NCBI RefSeq assembly: GCF_900215535.1
Contig: NZ_OCND01000006.1
Coordinates: forward strand, 62,001 to 126,000
Reading direction: 5' to 3'
DNA from: Pseudoxanthomonas wuyuanensis
GTDB lineage: Bacteria; Pseudomonadota; Gammaproteobacteria; Xanthomonadales; Xanthomonadaceae
Length of the DNA stretch: 64,000 nt
Part shown: piece after piece, positions 8,970 through 17,746 of the stretch
How the letters are laid out: the number at the start of each line of letters is the position of its first letter
Numbering within the stretch: position 1 is the first letter of the stretch
Made by a program: the position numbers and the translations under genes
The notes under the pieces: model-generated
What the model saw: the letters and a program-made list of their open reading frames with translations, nothing else
Told to the model about the DNA's origin: nothing
Databases searched by the model: none

Positions 8970-10118
8970 TTACAGCTTCTTCAAGCGTTCTATCGCCGCA
9001 TCCAGCGTCGCCTGGTTCTTGGCGAAACACAGCCGCGCCAGCCGTTGGCCGGCGGGCGGCACCTCGTAGAACGGCGACAGCGGGATCGCGGTGACACCGT
9101 GTTCGACGGTCAGCCATTTCACGAATTCGGTATCCGGCAGGTCGCTGACCGCCGAGTAGTCCACCAGTTGGAAGTAGCCGCCCGGCACCGGCAGCGGCTT
9201 GAGCCGGGTGCCCAGCAACTGTTCGCGGAAATGGTCGCGCTTGGCCTGGTAGAACGCGCCCAGTTGCTCGTAGTGCTCCGGTTGCTCGCGGATCATCGCG
9301 GCGAACGCGAACTGCGCCGGGCTGAACGTGGTGAAGGTGTTGTACTGGTGCACCTTGCGGAATTCGGCCGTCAGCGCGGGCGGCGCGATCGCGTAGCCGA
9401 CCTTCCAGCCGGTGCAGTGATAGGTCTTGCCGAAACTGGACACCACGAAGGCGCGCCCGGCCAGTTCCGGCCAGCGCAGCACCGACTCGTGGCGGCGGCC
9501 GTCGAAGATGATGTGTTCGTAGACTTCATCGGACAGCAGGAAAATACCGGTGTCACGCAGTATTTCCGTCAATTCCTGCAAGTCGGCTTCATCCAGCATC
9601 GCGCCGGACGGGTTGTGCGGGCTGTTGATCAGCAGCAGCCGGGTCCTGGGCGTGATGGCCGCGCGCACCCTGCTCCAGTCGACCGCAAAGGTCTGCGGGT
9701 CCAGCGCCACATGCACCGCGCGCGCGCCGGCCAGTTCGATCGCCGGTTCGTAGCTGTCGTAGGCCGGGTCCAGCACGATCACCTCCTCGCCCGGGCGCAC
9801 CACCGCATGGATGGCGTTGAACAGCGCCTCGGTGGCGCCGCTGGTCACGGTGACTTCGTTGTCTGCATCCACTTGGCGCCCGTAGCAGCGCAGCGCCTTT
9901 TCGGCGATGGCCTGGCGCAGCGGCGCCACCCCGGTCATCGGTGCGTACTGGTTGTGGCCGGCGCGCATGGCCGCGTCCAGTTCGTCGACCAGCCGTTGCG
10001 GCACAGCAAAGTCGGGGAACCCCTGGCCCAGGTTGACCGCACCGTGCTCGGCCGCCAGCTGCGACATCACGGTGAAGATGGTGGTGCCCACCTTGGGCAG
10101 TTTGGTTTCTAGCGGCAT
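8970..10118 (-). CDS. PLP aminotransferase, methionine/glutamine aminotransferase type (YbdL-like)
   Basis: A fold-type I class I aminotransferase of 382 residues. The ATG at 10118 (MPLETKLPKVGTTIF) matches the family N-terminus better than a longer frame to 10160. Visible motifs are NLGQGFPDF, NSPHNPSG, SDEVYEHIIFDG and the PLP lysine Lys231 in SSFGKTYHCTGWK. YbdL-type enzymes transaminate methionine, His and Phe, and glutamine transaminase K relatives share the motif set. Its pairing with the omega-amidase supports a glutamine-driven salvage of keto acids. It is divergent from the DUF3293 gene. Confidence 0.88.
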   Translation of the reverse strand: MPLETKLPKVGTTIFTVMSQLAAEHGAVNLGQGFPDFAVPQRLVDELDAAMRAGHNQYAPMTGVAPLRQAIAEKALRCYGRQVDADNEVTVTSGATEALFNAIHAVVRPGEEVIVLDPAYDSYEPAIELAGARAVHVALDPQTFAVDWSRVRAAITPRTRLLLINSPHNPSGAMLDEADLQELTEILRDTGIFLLSDEVYEHIIFDGRRHESVLRWPELAGRAFVVSSFGKTYHCTGWKVGYAIAPPALTAEFRKVHQYNTFTTFSPAQFAFAAMIREQPEHYEQLGAFYQAKRDHFREQLLGTRLKPLPVPGGYFQLVDYSAVSDLPDTEFVKWLTVEHGVTAIPLSPFYEVPPAGQRLARLCFAKNQATLDAAIERLKKL

Positions 10119-10186
10119 CCGCCTTTCCGGTTGCGGGGGGGAAACCCACAGTGTACGCAATGACGAAGACCGGCGATGATGGGGCC

Positions 10187-10663
10187 ATGGCTCAACACAG
10201 CGTTCCCGACGCGGAAAAGGTCCGGCTGGCCGCCGCCTGGGCGGCCGCCCATTATTTCGTCGCCATCGCCGGCCGCGACTGGCTGTTCACCATCGGCCAG
10301 CCGGCGACCGATATCGAACGCCAGCTGATGGCCGAACGCTATCTGTTCATCACCGCCTGGAACCCGCCACCGGGCCTGCAGCCGCGCGAAGCCAACCTGG
10401 CCGCCGACCAGCGCCTGCAAACGCGGCTGGTGCACGAGGGCCTGCGCCACCATCCGGCGTTGGGCTGCGACGCCCACGGCGGTGAAGTCGAACGCGGCTG
10501 GCTGGCGCTGGACGCGCCGCTGCCGCTGTCCGATGCGCTGGGACGGGAATTCGGCCAGGGCGGCACGCTGGCGTGGTCGCAGGGCGAACCGGTCAGATTG
10601 CGGATGCTGTGGCCGCGCCCGGCCGGCGCCTTTGACGATGGCTACACCGACTGGGTCGGTTGA
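10187..10663 (+). CDS. DUF3293 family protein
   Basis: A protein of 158 residues from the ATG at 10187; ATGs at 10151 and 10160 are in frame but lie close to the divergent promoter. The family hallmark is the TAWNP motif (FITAWNPPPG) with upstream YFVAIAGRDW. No signal peptide or membrane segment is seen, so it is cytoplasmic. The function of the family is unknown. It precedes ccmA by about 100 bp and need not be functionally linked to it. Confidence 0.75.
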   Translation: MAQHSVPDAEKVRLAAAWAAAHYFVAIAGRDWLFTIGQPATDIERQLMAERYLFITAWNPPPGLQPREANLAADQRLQTRLVHEGLRHHPALGCDAHGGEVERGWLALDAPLPLSDALGREFGQGGTLAWSQGEPVRLRMLWPRPAGAFDDGYTDWVG

Positions 10664-10761
10664 CGCTCGTCCCGCCAAGGCAAAACCTGCCGCTGCGAAT
10701 ACAATAAGCGGCTCCAATGCGCCGGTCTGCACCGACGCAGCGCCCGGCCGACGACGACTTG

Positions 10762-11412
10762 ATGACCGATTCCCCGCATTCCCACCCGCCGCTGCTGGCC
10801 GCGCGGGGACTGGCGTTCTCGCGCAACGACGAGCCGGTGTTCGGCCCGCTGGACTTTGCGGTGGATGCCGGCGAAGCGCTGCTGGTGCAGGGCGGCAACG
10901 GCGCCGGCAAGACCACATTGCTGCGGGTACTGGCCGGACTGCTGCGGGCCGATGCCGGCGAAATCGACATCGGCGGCCACCCGGCCGGCCCGACCAGGCG
11001 TTCGCGCGCCATCGCCTACCTGGGCCATCTGCCGGCGCTGAAGGCGGATCTGGACGCGCTGGAGAACCTCGATTTCCTGTGCGGCCTGCATGGCCGCCGC
11101 GCGCGCCAGATCCCCGGCAACGCGCTGGCCATCGTCGGCCTGGCCGGCTACGAGGACACCCTGGCCCGGCAGCTGTCGGCCGGCCAGAAGAAGCGCCTGT
11201 CGCTGGCGCGGCTGTGGCTGTCGCCGGCGCCGCTGTGGCTGCTGGACGAGCCCTACGCCAACCTGGACCTGGAAGGCATCAACCTGGTCAACCGGATGAT
11301 TTCCGCGCACCTGCGCGAAGGCGGCGCCGCCCTGGTCACCACCCACGGCGCCTACGCCGCGCCGCCGGTGCAGACGCGGATGCTGGTGCTGGGGGGAGAC
11401 CGCGATGCGTAG
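10762..11412 (+). CDS. ccmA: Haem ABC exporter ATPase CcmA
   Basis: A protein of 216 residues from the ATG at 10762; an earlier frame start at 10717 lacks conserved residues. Walker A is GGNGAGKT at residues 44-51, the family's LSAGQKKR signature takes the place of LSGGQ, and Walker B is [12 protein letters not shown]. CcmA with CcmB, CcmC and CcmD forms the complex that releases haem-charged CcmE in system I cytochrome c maturation. The last 8 bp overlap ccmB, pointing to coupled translation. Confidence 0.95.
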   Translation: MTDSPHSHPPLLAARGLAFSRNDEPVFGPLDFAVDAGEALLVQGGNGAGKTTLLRVLAGLLRADAGEIDIGGHPAGPTRRSRAIAYLGHLPALKADLDALENLDFLCGLHGRRARQIPGNALAIVGLAGYEDTLARQLSAGQKKRLSLARLWLSPAPLWLLDEPYANLDLEGINLVNRMISAHLREGGAALVTTHGAYAAPPVQTRMLVLGGDRDA

Positions 11413-12097
11413 CATGACCACGCCTGGCCTGCTCCAGTCCGCCCGCGCCCTGCTGGCCCGCGATCTGCGGCTGCTGTGGCGCCGCCGCGGCGACAGCCTG
11501 CAGCCGGCGCTGTTCGCGCTGCTGGTGGTGGTGATGTTTGCGCTGGGGCTGGGCGGCGAGCCGCAGGCGCTGGCGAACGTGGCCTCGGCGGTGTTGTGGG
11601 TGGCGGTGCTGCTGGCCGGCCTGCTGTCGCTGGACACGCTGTTCCGCGGCGATGCCGAGGACGGCTCGCTGGAGCAATGGGTGCTGGCGCCGGTACCGCT
11701 GGCCTGGCTGGTTGCAGTGCGCGTGTTCAACCACTGGCTGACCACCGTGCTGCCGCTGATCGTGGCCACGCCGCTGCTGGGCGAACTGCTGCATCTGCCG
11801 CGCGAGCAATTGCCGGTACTGCTGGTGTCGCTGGCGCTGGGCACGCCGCTGCTGAGCCTGCTGGGCGCGGTGGTGGCCGCGCTGACCGTCGGCATGCGCC
11901 GTTCGGGCATCCTGGTGGCGCTGCTGGCGCTGCCGCTGTACGTGCCGGTGCTGGTGTTCGGCGCCGGCAGCGTTGCCGCCAGCGCCCAGGGCCTGGACGC
12001 GGTTGGCGCGTTGCTGCTGCTGGCCGCCGGACTGGTCGTGGCGCTGGTGCTGGCGCCGCTGGCCGCCGCCGCAGCCATCCGCATTGCGCTGAACTGA
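11405..12097 (+). CDS. ccmB: Haem exporter membrane subunit CcmB
   Basis: A protein of 230 residues with six hydrophobic segments over about 35-228 and the CcmB-type region [20 protein letters not shown]. It is an inner-membrane partner of CcmA. The start at 11405 overlaps ccmA; a second ATG lies three codons on. Unlike the usual ccmABC order, an azurin gene comes next, before ccmC. Confidence 0.95.
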   Translation: MRSMTTPGLLQSARALLARDLRLLWRRRGDSLQPALFALLVVVMFALGLGGEPQALANVASAVLWVAVLLAGLLSLDTLFRGDAEDGSLEQWVLAPVPLAWLVAVRVFNHWLTTVLPLIVATPLLGELLHLPREQLPVLLVSLALGTPLLSLLGAVVAALTVGMRRSGILVALLALPLYVPVLVFGAGSVAASAQGLDAVGALLLLAAGLVVALVLAPLAAAAAIRIALN

Positions 12098-12107
12098 ATC
12101 GCGGTAA

Positions 12108-12121
12108 TTGATCCAGCGCAA
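12108..12121 (+). promoter_or_regulatory. FNR/Anr-like box upstream of azurin
   Basis: TTGATCCAGCGCAA matches 8 of 10 fixed bases of TTGAT-N4-ATCAA and lies just past the ccmB stop, 61 bp before the azurin ATG. A class II promoter (box at -41.5) would start transcription near 12156, leaving a leader of about 27 bases with CCGGAG as ribosome site. Azurin genes are known Anr targets in pseudomonads. The weaker second half-site lowers confidence. Confidence 0.5.
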
Positions 12122-12182
12122 TTACAGCCCCCCGGAAAGCGCCTAACGTGCGTCGGTATCCCTACCTTTCCGGAGCTTCCTG

Positions 12183-12644
12183 ATGACCCGCAAGACCCCC
12201 TTGGCGCTGATGCTGACGCTGGCCCTGGCCGGCCTGGCCCCCGCCGCCTTCGCCGCCTGTTCGATCGAACTGGAAGGCAACGATGCGATGAAGTTCAACC
12301 TGGCCAACATCGACGTCAGCAAGAAGTGCACCACGTTCGAGGTCAAGCTCCGCCATACCGGCAAGATGGCGCGCAACGTGATGGGCCACAACGTGGTGGT
12401 CAGCCGCACCGCCGACATGGCCGCCATCAACGCCGACGGCATCAAGGCCGGCCTGGCGACCGAGTACGTCAAGCCGGGCGATGCCCGGGTCATCGCCCAC
12501 AGCAAGGTGATAGGCGGCGGCGAAAGCACCTCGTTCGTGATTCCGGTCGGCAAGCTGAACGCCGCCAACGGCCCGTACTCGTTCTTCTGCAGCTTCCCCG
12601 GCCACGCCGCACTGATGAAGGGAACCGTCACCCTCAAGCCCTGA
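12183..12644 (+). CDS. azu: Azurin, periplasmic blue copper protein
   Basis: A precursor of 153 residues. A signal peptide ends at AAFA (residue 24) and the mature protein is about 129 residues, the usual azurin size. The type 1 copper ligands are visible: His69 (MGHNVVV), Cys136, His141 and Met145 (FFCSFPGHAALMKG). Cys26 and Cys49 fit the conserved disulphide. Azurin shuttles electrons between c-type cytochromes and terminal reductases or oxidases. It lies inside the ccm cluster, between ccmB and ccmC, and probably has its own promoter. Confidence 0.97.
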   Translation: MTRKTPLALMLTLALAGLAPAAFAACSIELEGNDAMKFNLANIDVSKKCTTFEVKLRHTGKMARNVMGHNVVVSRTADMAAINADGIKAGLATEYVKPGDARVIAHSKVIGGGESTSFVIPVGKLNAANGPYSFFCSFPGHAALMKGTVTLKP

Positions 12645-12652
12645 GCAAGGGC

Positions 12653-12688
12653 TTGGCCCGGCAGCGGCTGCGGCGCCTGCCGGGCCAG
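12653..12688 (+). terminator. GC-rich hairpin after azurin
   Basis: GGCCCGGCAG and CTGCCGGGCC form a 10-bp stem about 10 bp after the azurin stop. No U-run follows, so it may be a partial terminator or an mRNA-stabilising stem that lets azurin be expressed apart from ccmC. The rest of the 260-bp gap before ccmC shows no gene. Confidence 0.45.
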
Positions 12689-12904
12689 TAGCGGCGCACC
12701 CTTCCGGGCCTGTGCCGCCGCCGCCGCCAACAGACGGCCAGTATCGATATGTCGGCCGTTTGGCCGGGCTGGTATCCTTATGCGCTCGCGGGCGTTGCCT
12801 GGCGGCTGCCGCCGGCACGCAGGCCGGCAGGCGCCCATCACTGCCGGCGATGGCTGGCCCCTGGGGCGGATGCCCGCACCGCAATCCGAGTAGACCGCCC
12901 ACGC

Positions 12905-13672
12905 ATGAGTTCCGCCGCACGCAATCCCCTGGTCCGCTGGTTCCACCAGCTCGGCTCGCCGCCCTACTTCGACCGCTTCGCCGCGCGCTGGGCGCCGTGG
13001 GGCTATGGACTGGGCCTGCTGGTGATGGCCTACGGGATCTATGCCGCCCTGTTCGTCGCCCCGCCCCACGAAGAGCAATTGGACGGTTTCCGGATTTTCT
13101 ATGTCCACGTACCCAGCGCCTGGATGAGCATGGCGGTGTTCGCGCTGATGGCGTTCTACGCGGCCATCGCGCACATCTGGCGGATCAAGCTGTGCGAGAT
13201 CCTGGCCATGGCCTGCGCGCCGATTGGCGCCGCCTTCACCGTCATTACCCTGGTCACCGGTTCGATCTGGGGCTACCCGATGTGGGGCACCTGGTGGGAC
13301 TGGGACCCGCGCCTGACCACGGAACTGATCCTGCTGTTCCTGTATCTGGGCGTGATGGGCCTGAACAACGCCATCGACGATCAGCGCGCCGCCGCCCGCG
13401 CGGCCGGGCTGCTGGCCATCGTTGGCGTGGTGCTGCTGCCGATCATCCGTTACTCGGTGGTGTGGTGGAACTCGCTGCATCAGGGCGCAACCATCAATAT
13501 CTTCGGCGAGACGCAGATGCACCCGGACATGCTGTCGCCGCTGATCTGGATGCTGGTCGGCACCAAGCTGTGGTTCATCGGCGCGCTGCTGGCGCGTGCG
13601 CGCGCCGACAACCTGCGCCGCGAATCGGGCAAGGCCTGGGTGGCCACGCTGGCCGGAGGCCGGCAGCCATGA
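12905..13672 (+). CDS. ccmC: Haem transporter membrane protein CcmC
   Basis: A protein of 255 residues. The ATG at 12905 is chosen because the longer frame to 12749 encodes low-complexity residues lacking family similarity. It has six membrane segments, the tryptophan-rich haem-handling motif [14 protein letters not shown] near residue 127 and the flanking periplasmic histidines (YVHVPSAW and [10 protein letters not shown]). CcmC loads haem onto CcmE. It overlaps ccmD by 4 bp. Confidence 0.95.
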   Translation: MSSAARNPLVRWFHQLGSPPYFDRFAARWAPWGYGLGLLVMAYGIYAALFVAPPHEEQLDGFRIFYVHVPSAWMSMAVFALMAFYAAIAHIWRIKLCEILAMACAPIGAAFTVITLVTGSIWGYPMWGTWWDWDPRLTTELILLFLYLGVMGLNNAIDDQRAAARAAGLLAIVGVVLLPIIRYSVVWWNSLHQGATINIFGETQMHPDMLSPLIWMLVGTKLWFIGALLARARADNLRRESGKAWVATLAGGRQP

Positions 13673-13848
13673 CCCATCTGAATTTCATCATCGCCGCCTA
13701 CGCGGTGTTCGTGGCGGTCCTTGGCTGGGACTACCTGTCCACCCGCCTGCAGATCCGCCGCCAGCTGCGCAACGCGCGCCTGCGCGCGGCGCGCGAAGCC
13801 AGCCGGCCCGGCCCGGGCGACAAATCCGCAACCGAGTTGATCCGATGA
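13669..13848 (+). CDS. ccmD: Haem exporter small subunit CcmD
   Basis: A protein of 59 residues with a single membrane helix (about 4-22, [18 protein letters not shown]) followed by a basic cytoplasmic tail, the CcmD layout. Both ends overlap neighbours by ATGA (ccmC before, ccmE after). CcmD helps release holo-CcmE from CcmABC. Confidence 0.92.
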   Translation: MTHLNFIIAAYAVFVAVLGWDYLSTRLQIRRQLRNARLRAAREASRPGPGDKSATELIR

Positions 13849-14309
13849 ATCCTGTCCGCCGCCGCCGGTTGTTGTTCGTGCTGCTGATCGTGGCCGTCGC
13901 CGCGATCGCCACCACGCTGATCGTCCTGGCCCTGGAGCGCAATGTCGCCTACCTGTACACGCCGGCCGAAGTGCTGCGCGGGGAAGCCGGCGAACGCGCG
14001 CGCTTCCGCCTGGGCGGGATGGTCGAGAAGGGCTCGTTCCGGCGCGAGGCCGGTTCGCTGGAGGCGCATTTCCGCGTCACCGACGGCGATGCGCAGTTGC
14101 CGGTCGTCTACGACCGCATCCTGCCGGACCTGTTCCGCGAGGGCCAGGCGGTGGTGGCCACCGGAACGATGAAGGACGGCGTGTTCGTTGCCGAGAACGT
14201 GCTGGCCAAGCACGATGAGTCCTACATGCCGAAGGAACTGTCCGACAAGATGGGCACCGCGCACCAGAAGCACGATGTGCAGACGCCTGCGGCGGAGTCG
14301 GCGAATTGA
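13845..14309 (+). CDS. ccmE: Cytochrome c maturation haem chaperone CcmE
   Basis: A protein of 154 residues with one N-terminal membrane anchor (9-30) and a periplasmic OB-fold. The haem-binding His123 and Tyr127 are in the conserved HDESY motif ([12 protein letters not shown]). The start overlaps the ccmD stop. CcmE carries haem covalently from CcmC to the CcmF/H lyase. A 325-bp gap with repeats separates it from ccmF. Confidence 0.95.
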   Translation: MNPVRRRRLLFVLLIVAVAAIATTLIVLALERNVAYLYTPAEVLRGEAGERARFRLGGMVEKGSFRREAGSLEAHFRVTDGDAQLPVVYDRILPDLFREGQAVVATGTMKDGVFVAENVLAKHDESYMPKELSDKMGTAHQKHDVQTPAAESAN

Positions 14310-14634
14310 TCGCTCCAAGCGTTCTTTCCCTGTCTGGGTTCCTTGCATCACTGGCGACGAAAAGCGTTTCGCGCTGTACGCGCGGGTTACTTTCTTTGCT
14401 TGTGCAAAGAAAGGTAACCAAAGACAGCACACCCCGGCGGCACGCCCGATGCGCCGCGCACATCCGGTCCGCGTCCGGCACAGGGGGCCCGGAAGAACAA
14501 GGGCAAAAGCAGAACGCCCTTGAAAGCAACTCGCGCGTCAGCACGGCTTTCAACGCCGGGGCCGGCCAGGCTTCTGCTTTCGACTCGCGTTCAATCCCGA
14601 ACCTCGGCACCACTGAATCATAGAATGCAAAAGC
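14310..14634. other. Gene-free gap between ccmE and ccmF, with a palindromic repeat
   Basis: No convincing gene is seen. The notable element is the palindrome at 14385-14419. The rest (ACAGGGGGCCCGG... and a Gln/Arg-like low-complexity stretch) looks like dispersed repeat DNA. Insertion here probably split a formerly tighter ccmE-ccmF junction. A promoter for ccmF could lie here but I cannot point to one. Confidence 0.6.
14385..14419. repeat. Palindrome GGTTACTTTCTTTGC-TTGT-GCAAAGAAAGGTAACC
   Basis: Two arms of about 15 bp, perfect except for one extra G, flank a TTGT loop. AT-rich for this genome. The same TTTCTTTG...CAAAGAAAG palindrome is, to my knowledge, a dispersed intergenic repeat in Xanthomonadaceae genomes. 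It could act as a bidirectional transcription stop within the ccm cluster. Confidence 0.7.
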
Positions 14635-16578
14635 ATGCTGCCTGAACTCGGTCAAATCACCCTCATCCTGGCGCTGCTGGTTGCCACCCTGCAGGCGGCG
14701 CTGCCGCTGGCCGGCGCCCGGCGCGGCCGCGACAGCTGGATGGCGGTGGCGCGGCCGGCCGCATACGCGCAACTGGGATTGCTGGCGCTGGCGTTCGCGC
14801 TGCTGACATACGCCTTCGTCACCCAGGATTTCTCGGTCAAGTACGTCGCCACCAATTCCAACACGCTGCTGCCGATGATCTACCGCTATTCGGCGGTATG
14901 GGGCGCGCATGAAGGATCGCTGCTGCTGTGGGTGCTGGTGATCGCGGTGTGGGGCGCGGGGGTGGCGCTGTTTTCGCGGGCATTGCCGCAGGTGGTGATG
15001 GCGCGCGTGCTGGGCGTGATAGGGCTGGTCAGCGTCGGTTTCCTGGCCTTCCTGATCTTCACGTCCAATCCGTTCGACCGTCTGCTGCCGGCGCCGCTGG
15101 AAGGCCGCGATCTGAATCCGCTGCTGCAGGACCCCGGCCTGGTCATCCATCCGCCGATGCTGTACTTCGGCTATGTCGGCTTCGTGGTGCCGTTCGCGTT
15201 CGCCATCGCCGCGCTGATCGACGGCCATGTCGATGCGCGCTGGCTGCGCTGGACGCGGCCGTGGACCAATATCGCCTGGGGCTTTCTGACCATCGGCATC
15301 GCGTTGGGCAGCTGGTGGGCGTACTACGAACTGGGCTGGGGCGGCTGGTGGTTCTGGGATCCGGTCGAAAACGCCAGCTTCATGCCGTGGCTGGCCGGCG
15401 CGGCGCTGATCCACTCGCAGGCGGTGACCGAAAAACGCGGCAGTTTCCGCGGCTGGACGCTGCTGCTGGCCATCGCCACCTTTTCGCTGTCGCTGCTGGG
15501 CGCCTTCCTGGTGCGCTCGGGCGTGCTGACCAGCGTGCATTCATTCGCCGCCGATCCGGCGCGCGGCCTGTTCATCCTGATCTTCCTGGGCCTGGTCATC
15601 GGCAGTTCGCTGCTGCTGTACGCGCTGCGCGCGCCGCGGCTGGAAGGTGGCGCGCCGTTCGCCGCGTCCTCGCGCGAAACCCTGCTGCTGGCCAACAACG
15701 TGCTGCTGACCTCGGCCTGCGGCATGGTGCTGCTGGGCACGCTGTATCCGCTGCTGGCCGACGCGCTGGGCCTGGGCAAGATTTCGGTCGGCCCGCCCTA
15801 CTTCGGCCTGCTGTTCCTGTTGCTGATGACGCCGCTGGTGCTGTTGCTGCCGTTCGGGCCGCTGACCAAGTGGCAGCGCGAACAGCCGTCCAGACCGCTG
15901 TCGATGCTGTTGCCGTGGGCGGCGCTGGCAGTGGTTGCCGGGGTCATGGCCTGGTTCATGGCGCCGCAGGGGCAGTGGAAAACCGCCGCCGGCATTGCCG
16001 GCGCCAGTTGGGTGCTGCTGGGCACGCTGCGCTTCGTGTGGTCGCGGCTGAAGGCCAGTGGCCGGATGACGCCGGAAATGCTGGGCATGACGCTGGCGCA
16101 TGTGGGCATTGCGGTTTTCGTGGTCGGTGCGTTGCTGGTCGAAGCGCTGAACGTGCAGCGCGAAATGGCAATGAAGCCCGGGCAGACCGTCGAGATCGGC
16201 CGCTATGCGTTCCGCTTCGAAAGCGTCGAGGAAAAGCGCGGCCCCAACTATCTGTCCGATCTTGGCCATGTGCAGGTATTGCGCAACGACCGACCGCTGG
16301 CGCTGCTGCATCCTGAAAAACGCGCCTACGCCAGCGGCGGCCAGGTGATGACCGAGGCCGGCATCCGGCCCGGTCTGTTCGGCGACGTCTACGTGGCGTT
16401 GGGCGAGTCGCTGGGCGACGGCGCCTGGGCGGTGCGCGTGCACATCAAGCCTTTCGTCCGCTGGATCTGGCTGGGCGCCGCGCTGATGGCGCTGGGCGGA
16501 TTCGTGACCGCGGCGGACCGGCGCTTCCGCCGCCATTCCGCGGTTGAAAACCGGCAACCGGAGAAGAAAACGGCATGA
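14635..16578 (+). CDS. ccmF: Haem lyase subunit CcmF
   Basis: A protein of 647 residues, the normal CcmF length, with about 14-15 membrane segments. The tryptophan-rich motif WGGWWFWDPVEN lies near residue 240, and conserved periplasmic histidines surround it (GAHEGSLLLW, VIHPPMLY, LIHSQAVTEKRG). It ligates haem from CcmE to CxxCH apocytochromes with CcmH. It overlaps ccmG by 4 bp. Confidence 0.96.
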   Translation: MLPELGQITLILALLVATLQAALPLAGARRGRDSWMAVARPAAYAQLGLLALAFALLTYAFVTQDFSVKYVATNSNTLLPMIYRYSAVWGAHEGSLLLWVLVIAVWGAGVALFSRALPQVVMARVLGVIGLVSVGFLAFLIFTSNPFDRLLPAPLEGRDLNPLLQDPGLVIHPPMLYFGYVGFVVPFAFAIAALIDGHVDARWLRWTRPWTNIAWGFLTIGIALGSWWAYYELGWGGWWFWDPVENASFMPWLAGAALIHSQAVTEKRGSFRGWTLLLAIATFSLSLLGAFLVRSGVLTSVHSFAADPARGLFILIFLGLVIGSSLLLYALRAPRLEGGAPFAASSRETLLLANNVLLTSACGMVLLGTLYPLLADALGLGKISVGPPYFGLLFLLLMTPLVLLLPFGPLTKWQREQPSRPLSMLLPWAALAVVAGVMAWFMAPQGQWKTAAGIAGASWVLLGTLRFVWSRLKASGRMTPEMLGMTLAHVGIAVFVVGALLVEALNVQREMAMKPGQTVEIGRYAFRFESVEEKRGPNYLSDLGHVQVLRNDRPLALLHPEKRAYASGGQVMTEAGIRPGLFGDVYVALGESLGDGAWAVRVHIKPFVRWIWLGAALMALGGFVTAADRRFRRHSAVENRQPEKKTA

Positions 16579-17177
16579 GCGATACGAATACGCCTCCCCC
16601 GTCCCAGCAGCGCGCGCCCTCGGCCGGCGCGCTGACCTTCGCCATCGTCATCATCGGCCTGTTCTTCGTCGGCCTGATGGGACTGCTGTTCTACGGCGTC
16701 AAGCAATCCGGCCGCGCCGACCGCGAATCGCTGCCGTCGCCGCTGATCGGCAAGCCTTCGCCCGCGTTCGATCTGCCGCAACTGCATTACCCGGACCGCC
16801 GGGTGACCAATGCGGATCTGGCCGGCGAACCCTACGTGATGAACGTCTGGGGCAGCTGGTGCCCGGAATGCCGCGTCGAGCATCCGGTGCTGACCCGTTT
16901 CGCGCTGACCAAGCGGGTGCGCTTCATCGGCTACAACCTCAAGGACGAGCGCGAAGACGCCTTGCGCTGGCTCGAGCAGTTCGGCAACCCCTATGTGCTG
17001 GTGCTGGCCGACATCGAAGGCCGTACCGCCATCGACTGGGGCATCTACGGCGCGCCGGAAACCTTTCTGGTCGACGGCGACGGCATCGTGCGCTGGAAGC
17101 ACGTAGGCGCGGTGACCGACGAGATCATCGCCAACGAGTTGCTGCCGGCGCTGGAAAAAGTGGAAGCGGGCAAATGA
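16575..17177 (+). CDS. ccmG: Periplasmic thioredoxin CcmG/DsbE
   Basis: A protein of 200 residues with a membrane anchor (about 20-41) and a thioredoxin fold. The active site is WCPEC (Cys96, Cys99), within the family's WC-x-x-C variation. The family insertion GAPETFLVDGDG near the cis-proline is present. It reduces apocytochrome or CcmH disulphides before haem attachment. It starts in an ATGA overlap with ccmF and ends in one with ccmH. Confidence 0.94.
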   Translation: MSDTNTPPPSQQRAPSAGALTFAIVIIGLFFVGLMGLLFYGVKQSGRADRESLPSPLIGKPSPAFDLPQLHYPDRRVTNADLAGEPYVMNVWGSWCPECRVEHPVLTRFALTKRVRFIGYNLKDEREDALRWLEQFGNPYVLVLADIEGRTAIDWGIYGAPETFLVDGDGIVRWKHVGAVTDEIIANELLPALEKVEAGK

Positions 17178-17746
17178 GCGCGCGCACGTCCGGCAAAACC
17201 GAGCTTGCCCGGCGGCTCTCCTTTCCGGCAGGGAGCCGGGCACGCTCGGCTCTACGGCTTGTTGCGTCGACCGGCCCGATAGCGGCGATGGCGCAATGGC
17301 GGGCCTGGGCCCGCCCCACGGCTTTGTTGGTGGTGCTGTTGATGGCCTTCTGCGGTCATGCATTCGCCCAGGCCAGCGATCCTACGCCGCTGCGGTTCAA
17401 CAGCGCCGCCGAGGAAACCCGTTTCCACAAGCTCACCGCCGAGCTGCGATGCGTGATGTGCCAGAACCAGTCGCTGGCCGATTCCAATGCGCAGATCGCC
17501 CATGACCTGCGCCGCGAGGTGCTGGCGCAGATGCGGCTGGACAAGTCCGATGCGCAGATCAAGCAATACCTGGTCGAGCGTTATGGCGAATTCGTGCTGT
17601 ACAAACCGGAAGTCCAGCCCGGCACCTGGCTGCTGTGGTTCGGACCGGCGCTGCTGCTGATCGGCGGCGCTTTCGTCGTGCTGCGCATTGTCCGCAAGCG
17701 CAGCCGCAACCCGGTCCCCGAACCCGACGACCACCAGGAGTGGTGA
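17174..17746 (+). CDS. ccmH: Cytochrome c maturation thiol protein CcmH
   Basis: The CcmH domain carries the redox motif LRCVMCQNQSLADS and ends in a membrane segment (GTWLLWFGPALLLIGGAFVVL). The ATGA-coupled start at 17174, with GGAAG before it, gives 190 residues. An internal ATG at 17288 gives 152 residues that begin directly with a normal signal peptide (ALLVVLLMAFCGHAFA). The extra 38 codons coincide with a SMAG-like REP palindrome at 17199-17255, so the 5' end is probably extended by repeat DNA. Which start is used is uncertain. Confidence 0.92.
   Translation: MSARTSGKTELARRLSFPAGSRARSALRLVASTGPIAAMAQWRAWARPTALLVVLLMAFCGHAFAQASDPTPLRFNSAAEETRFHKLTAELRCVMCQNQSLADSNAQIAHDLRREVLAQMRLDKSDAQIKQYLVERYGEFVLYKPEVQPGTWLLWFGPALLLIGGAFVVLRIVRKRSRNPVPEPDDHQEW
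17199..17255. repeat. SMAG-like REP pair in the 5' end of ccmH
   Basis: On the minus strand GTAGAGCCGAGCGTGCCCGG begins at 17255, with a degenerate partner arm (GAGCTTGCCCGGC) at about 17199-17215. The same GTAGAGCCG head occurs in the clean pair at 32828-32891. The frame stays open through it. Confidence 0.7.

Noticed and set aside
6439-9069. An 876-codon plus-strand frame over hemN and the omega-amidase
   Set aside because: Shadow of two well-supported minus-strand genes; no recognisable motifs.
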